The translations under genes and the position numbers were made by a program. Below the pieces are notes generated by a model. That model was given only the letters and a program-made list of their open reading frames with translations. It made no database searches and had not been told where the DNA came from. Of a stretch of 31,158 nt of DNA, positions 27,381 through 31,158 are shown piece by piece; within the stretch, counting starts at the first letter, position 1; each line of letters begins with the position of its first letter. This DNA is from Bondarzewia mesenterica (Eukaryota; Basidiomycota; Agaricomycetes; Russulales; Bondarzewiaceae), in the NCBI GenBank assembly GCA_004802705.1, contig SGPL01000396.1, positions 1-31,158 of the forward strand. Direction: 5' to 3'.

Positions 27381-29570
27381 CTACAAGTTTAGTCCTCCCC
27401 TTTGGGCCAGCCTTAGTGCAACTTCTTCCGCAGGGTCTTGCACATACATGATCTCGTCCCCTTGTAACACGTATCCAGCGTCTTTCACAGCCTGCTCCAG
27501 CATCACTCTAAAGCCGCCGTTTTTCATCAGGCCCCCGGAGCTTGCTATGCGCGTAGGACCTGCTGCAGAAGACGGATGGAGAACTTGCGTCAGGAGCCGC
27601 ACGAGCGACGTGGCTGCGCCTTGTAAAATATTCAATGCAATCGTGTCGCTCGGCTGACCGAACGCCACTTCGAATACAACGGGCGCTGCGCCGGATACCC
27701 TATTCTTTGGTGTCTCCTTGTGCATGAGGGAAGAATCCGGCGTCGGCGCATAGACCGCGTTGACGAGCTCTTCCGATGTGTTGACCTTGAAGTGGTGCAG
27801 CAGCGCATCGCGCAGCCTGCCCGCTGTCGCGATGGCGTGTCGTATGGCCTGCCTCCCAATGTCGTACCCGCTTCCTTCGTCGCCAATGATGTAACCCAGA
27901 CCTCCTGCCCGCGCAATCTGCGCACCGCTGGCGTCGAAGCGCATTACAATTGAGCCCGTCCCAGCGATAAGAATGATGCCGGGAGCTACGAGCGCGCTGA
28001 AAAGGGCGGCGTCGGAAGTAGTGCGCACATGCATGGCGTCTATGCAGAGGAGACCTGAGACGGCACGTTTGAAGTCGGCAGCGGCAGACGGACGTTTTAT
28101 GACGTCGATCCCCGCACAACCAATCCATGCTTTGGAGAAGCGCGATGTGGATGAGTGCATGTGGTCGAGTGCGCAGAATGCTTTTCCGATCGCACAGCGG
28201 ATAGAGTCGACTGCGGAATGGATTCCGATTGTGGCGACGTTGGATGGTCCGGCTGCGCCTCTGGAAAGTACATAGGGACGTCCTTCATTGTCGACAGTAG
28301 TGATGATAGCGCGTGTCGATGTCCCTCCCCCGTCAATGCAAAGGAAGAGCGGTGCAGAGAGTTTAGAACCATTTCCATCTGGAATAATGGTAGGAATCGT
28401 GGAAGCAAGTACGTCCTCCAGCTTTCCCTTAGCCATATCCAGCTCGGTGCGCCCTTTCTCTACCGTCCACCCGGTGACGGTGACAACGATGGCAAGTTTG
28501 ACGGAACCGTCGCACGACGCGATGAGTTTGTCAAGGTATTCATCGGTCAAATCGGGTTTCTCGCACACTGAGCGAATAAGGCGATGCCCTCTAGCACGAA
28601 GTTTGAGGTTGGATACACGGACGTCGACCATCTGTGGATCCCTCGGTGAGCAAGGCAACTATGAGTTCGACGAGAAATGCAGTCTGATGCTAACAAGATT
28701 ACCATATGTCTTGCCGAGGCGAATCATGCATCCAGTGGATATCATATTTAACACCAGTTTAGTTGCCGTCCCGGCCTTCATGCGAGTCGAGCCGGTCACG
28801 ACTTCAGGTCCAACAACGGCAGAGATCGAATGCGTGACGATGGGAGTTCCGTTGGACAGAAGACTTGTGCCCATCTCACTAGGAGATGTGCAAACGATAC
28901 CGACGGTGAGGCAGCCAAGCTGACGAGCATACCGCAGTCCGCCTATGACGTACGGAGTCCGTCCTGAAGATGCAATCCCTACGGCGACATCTACTTCAGG
29001 ATCAAGTTTGACCGCAACGAGATCATCCCGGCCTGCGTCTTCCGAGTCTTCCACTCCCTCTTTAGCCTACACCCAGAATATGAGAAGACTATACAACCCA
29101 CGTCATGGTAAACTGACCTTTCTCAACGCATCATCGCCGCCGGCCATGAGGCCTACAAACTAATTGTGAACGCGCTGTCAACGCACGGATGCTGAAAATG
29201 CACAATCTCTGATCACACCTTACCTGTTCCGAATTGTAGGTCGGCAAGCACTCGCTCGCATCAAGGACACCAAGACGGCCACTCGTGCCTGCACCTAGAG
29301 ATGCGCAAGGATCATCAGAAGTTTAGCTGGCCCTTTGCTTGAGTATGCAGAGCATGTCATACCAAAATAAACTACTCGGCCCCCATTTTGTAGTCTCGGA
29401 ACGATGTTGTCGATTGCGGCAGCGATGGCTGGAAGCTGCGAGCGGATTGTTGATGCGATGAGAGCGTCCTGGTCGTTGATGAGGGTCAGGATTTCGAGCG
29501 CAGAAAGGGAGGAAATTCGAGAAGTGAAAGGGTTATTGCTCTCTGTGGTGAGACTTGCAAGGTCAGGCAT
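27381..29570 (-). CDS. fused N-acetylmuramic acid 6-phosphate etherase / BadF-type sugar kinase
   Basis: Five exons (29570-29363, 29294-29224, 29159-29118, 29066-28695, 28631-27381) sum to 1944 nt, 647 aa, no stops; an in-frame ATG at 29612 could add 14 residues. The N-terminal ~285 aa is a MurQ-like SIS domain, which removes lactate from MurNAc-6-[73 protein letters not shown]. The C-terminal ~330 aa is an ASKHA kinase of the BadF/BcrA/N-acetylglucosamine kinase type. It has a phosphate-1 loop [38 protein letters not shown] and [20 protein letters not shown]. The fusion implies kinase and etherase acting on the same amino sugar, as in bacterial cell-wall recycling; in a fungus the substrate may be scavenged bacterial muramic acid or GlcNAc. 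It shares a ~245-bp upstream region with the UNC93-like gene. Confidence 0.93.
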
Positions 29571-29813
29571 GGTGTGTCTACTGTTTGATCTTGGGATGCT
29601 GCCAGAGGACACTCAAGCACTCAAGTTGACGGTCGCATCCGCCCTTCGGGCCGGGGGAGTGAGATAGGTTGCACGCACACTATCAGTGCGTGCCTGCCAT
29701 GCACAGTGCCAGTGCCGCTAGCGCTGTACTTTGATAACATATACAGATAAGTATCGGGGTCGACTGTACTGAGCTGGAACTTGCTGCCCTCCCCCCCACT
29801 TCCCCCCCTCGCT
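29571..29813. promoter_or_regulatory. divergent promoter with two GATA sites
   Basis: 243 bp between the starts of the minus-strand etherase/kinase and the plus-strand UNC93-like gene. GATAA occurs at 29733-29737 and 29746-29750, spaced 13 bp, the arrangement bound by fungal GATA regulators of nitrogen use. A C-rich tract (29787-29808) precedes the UNC93-like ATG. Regulation by a GATA factor is inference from motif only. Confidence 0.45.
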
Positions 29814-31158
29814 ATGGACCGCTTGCACAGTGCAAGTCATTGGTTGTTTCGCCCCTGGACACAGCTGTTACTGATCAGCTTCGTGTGCTTCTGCGATCCC
29901 GGCATGTATAATTGTGAGTCTTGCACCTTGTCAACCGCTGCCGGACAGTTGCTTACTAACGTGGGCCTTCAGCCATCAGCGGCATTGGTGGAAGTGGTCA
30001 GCTCGATCCAACAGTCGCCGCAAATGCAACTGTAGCACTGCTCGCAGCGACCGCTGTCGCTGCTTTTACCGTGGTGCCTACCACCTTCGATATCCTTGGC
30101 CCTCGCGGATGTCTCCTCATTTCTGGATGGACGTACCCTCTCTACGCTGGATCGCTTCTGTGCTATAATCGTACGTGCCGCTTGATCTCATCAAGCTGGG
30201 TCGAGACTACAGATTCTTCCTCACCTTAAACTATTTCTACTTATATCCATTCCAGATACCAAGAATTCGGCCTTCGTCATTGCATCCGGGGCAATCTTGG
30301 GAATCGGCGCTGCCCTCCTCTGGACGGCACAGGTTTGTTTTCTATCACTTCTCATGCTGAAGATGTGCGCTCTGAAGAACGACGTCGATCTTAGGGCGAT
30401 ATCATGTTATCTTATCCTCCGGAACATCAGAGAGGACGGGCCATTGCCTTGTTCTGGGTAATTTTTAACCTTGGAGGAGCTGTAGGCGGCTTCATAAGCT
30501 TTGGGCTTAATTTTAAGTCCAACGCTGGAACTGTGTCTGATTCGACATGTAAGCCATTCAAGTTAAGTTAAAAATACCACGGTGTGCTCAATGTTATTCT
30601 CATATAGACATTGCCTTCATTGTTGTCATGGCATTTGGTTGGCTGCTAACAGTGTTTGTCGCTCCCCCCAACCGTGTTGTGCGGTCTGATGGATCTGTGG
30701 TCGAGAATCAAGCACAGTCAGGCCGCAAGCTTGGCATTCGTCAGCAGCTGGATGCTGCTGTGAAAGCATATGCAAATTGGCGAATTATTGCCCTCATTCC
30801 CATGTTGTATGTGTGGCTCTCCCATCTGCTTAATTTCATCGAGTCGAATCACGACTCATACACTAGCCTGACAGCTTCTGTGCCAACATCCCTTATTCCT
30901 ATCAGCAAAATTCAGTCAACGGCGCAACGTTCACGATTCGGTCGCGGTCTCTGAACTCTGCTTTGTATTGGGTGGGCATAGCGGTCAATATTTGGATACT
31001 CCTTGTTTCTCTTAACCTTCTGTCCGTTGCGCGTCCAGCTTGCACAAGTCGTAGGTGGACTATTCATTGGCTATGTACTCGACATTCCTCGCCTTCGTCG
31101 CTCGCAGCGTGCCAAGCTGGGGTGGGTGATCACGTTTACGATGACTATGAGCATCTAC
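29814..31158 (+). CDS. UNC93-like major facilitator membrane protein (3' end beyond window)
   Basis: Exons 29814-29913, 29973-30170, 30256-30332, 30395-30548, 30608-30806, 30875-30971 and 31039 onward. The first six total 825 nt (275 codons) with matching phases. The ATG at 29814 opens a hydrophobic first helix (WTQLLLISFVCFCDPGMYN). Family motifs follow: SISGIGGSGQLDPTVAANAT, LGPRGCLLISGWTYPLYAGS LLCYN, AILGIGAALLWTAQ, GDIMLSYPPEHQRGRAIALF WVIFNLGG. The conserved NIPYSYQQNSVNGATFTIRS RSLNSALYW comes next, then a further helix (VVGGLFIGYVLD). Fungal members are ~450-500 aa with about 11-12 helices in the plasma or vacuolar membrane; substrate unknown (UNC93 is linked to K+ channel regulation in animals). 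It is intact as far as visible, about 315 residues. Confidence 0.93.

Noticed and set aside
28288..28923. 211-codon plus-strand ORF
   Set aside because: Antisense shadow of the intact etherase/kinase gene on the minus strand.

Overview
The window reads as genomic DNA of a filamentous fungus, most likely a basidiomycete (Agaricomycotina). Genes are split by short 50-75 nt GT-AG introns, several with a CTAAC-like branch site. The proteins are typical fungal housekeeping families, and a copia retrotransposon carries a half-tRNA primer site. Single unresolved bases (n) occur near 2.4 kb, near 8.9 kb and densely at 25.5-26.0 kb, so some frame breaks may be sequencing or assembly errors.

Layout. 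0-2.4 kb: a 5' fragment of glucosidase II beta and an unrecognised charged-protein gene, both on the minus strand. 2.92-8.41 kb: a complete but dead Ty1/copia element with LTRs of 332 and 340 bp, a PBS, gag, protease, integrase, RT and RNase H, many stop codons and frameshifts. 8.41-10.16 kb: an AT-rich island holding a ~143-bp direct repeat pair and a 975-bp element with 102-bp terminal inverted repeats flanked by TA. 10.4-16.3 kb: co-oriented (minus) remnants of DAHP synthase (split in two), UDP-glucose 6-dehydrogenase and the polyadenylation factor Fip1. A small four-exon gene sits between the two DAHP synthase halves. 17.9-20.1 kb: an unrecognised nine-exon plus-strand gene with one frame break. 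20.7-24.4 kb: fragments of Sec63, a coiled-coil protein (possibly HOOK-like) and an L-serine dehydratase, plus a second copy of Fip1 intron 1. 25.3-26.9 kb: an ISWI/SNF2-type helicase with many unresolved bases. 27.4-31.16 kb: two clean, divergently transcribed genes, a fused MurNAc-6-P etherase/sugar kinase (minus) and an UNC93-like membrane protein (plus, cut by the window end).

The contrast is the main message. The right-hand 3.8 kb has intact multi-exon genes whose exon lengths sum to a multiple of three. Most recognisable genes to the left are partial or carry stops and frameshifts, which suggests a decaying, transposon-invaded duplicate region.

The most unusual items are: (1) a 55-nt spliceosomal-type intron inside the LTR, with the exactly spliced version of the same sequence lying 34 nt downstream in the same LTR; (2) a duplicate of Fip1 intron 1 located 7 kb away whose ends coincide almost exactly with the splice sites; (3) LTR divergence made almost wholly of CpG transitions.
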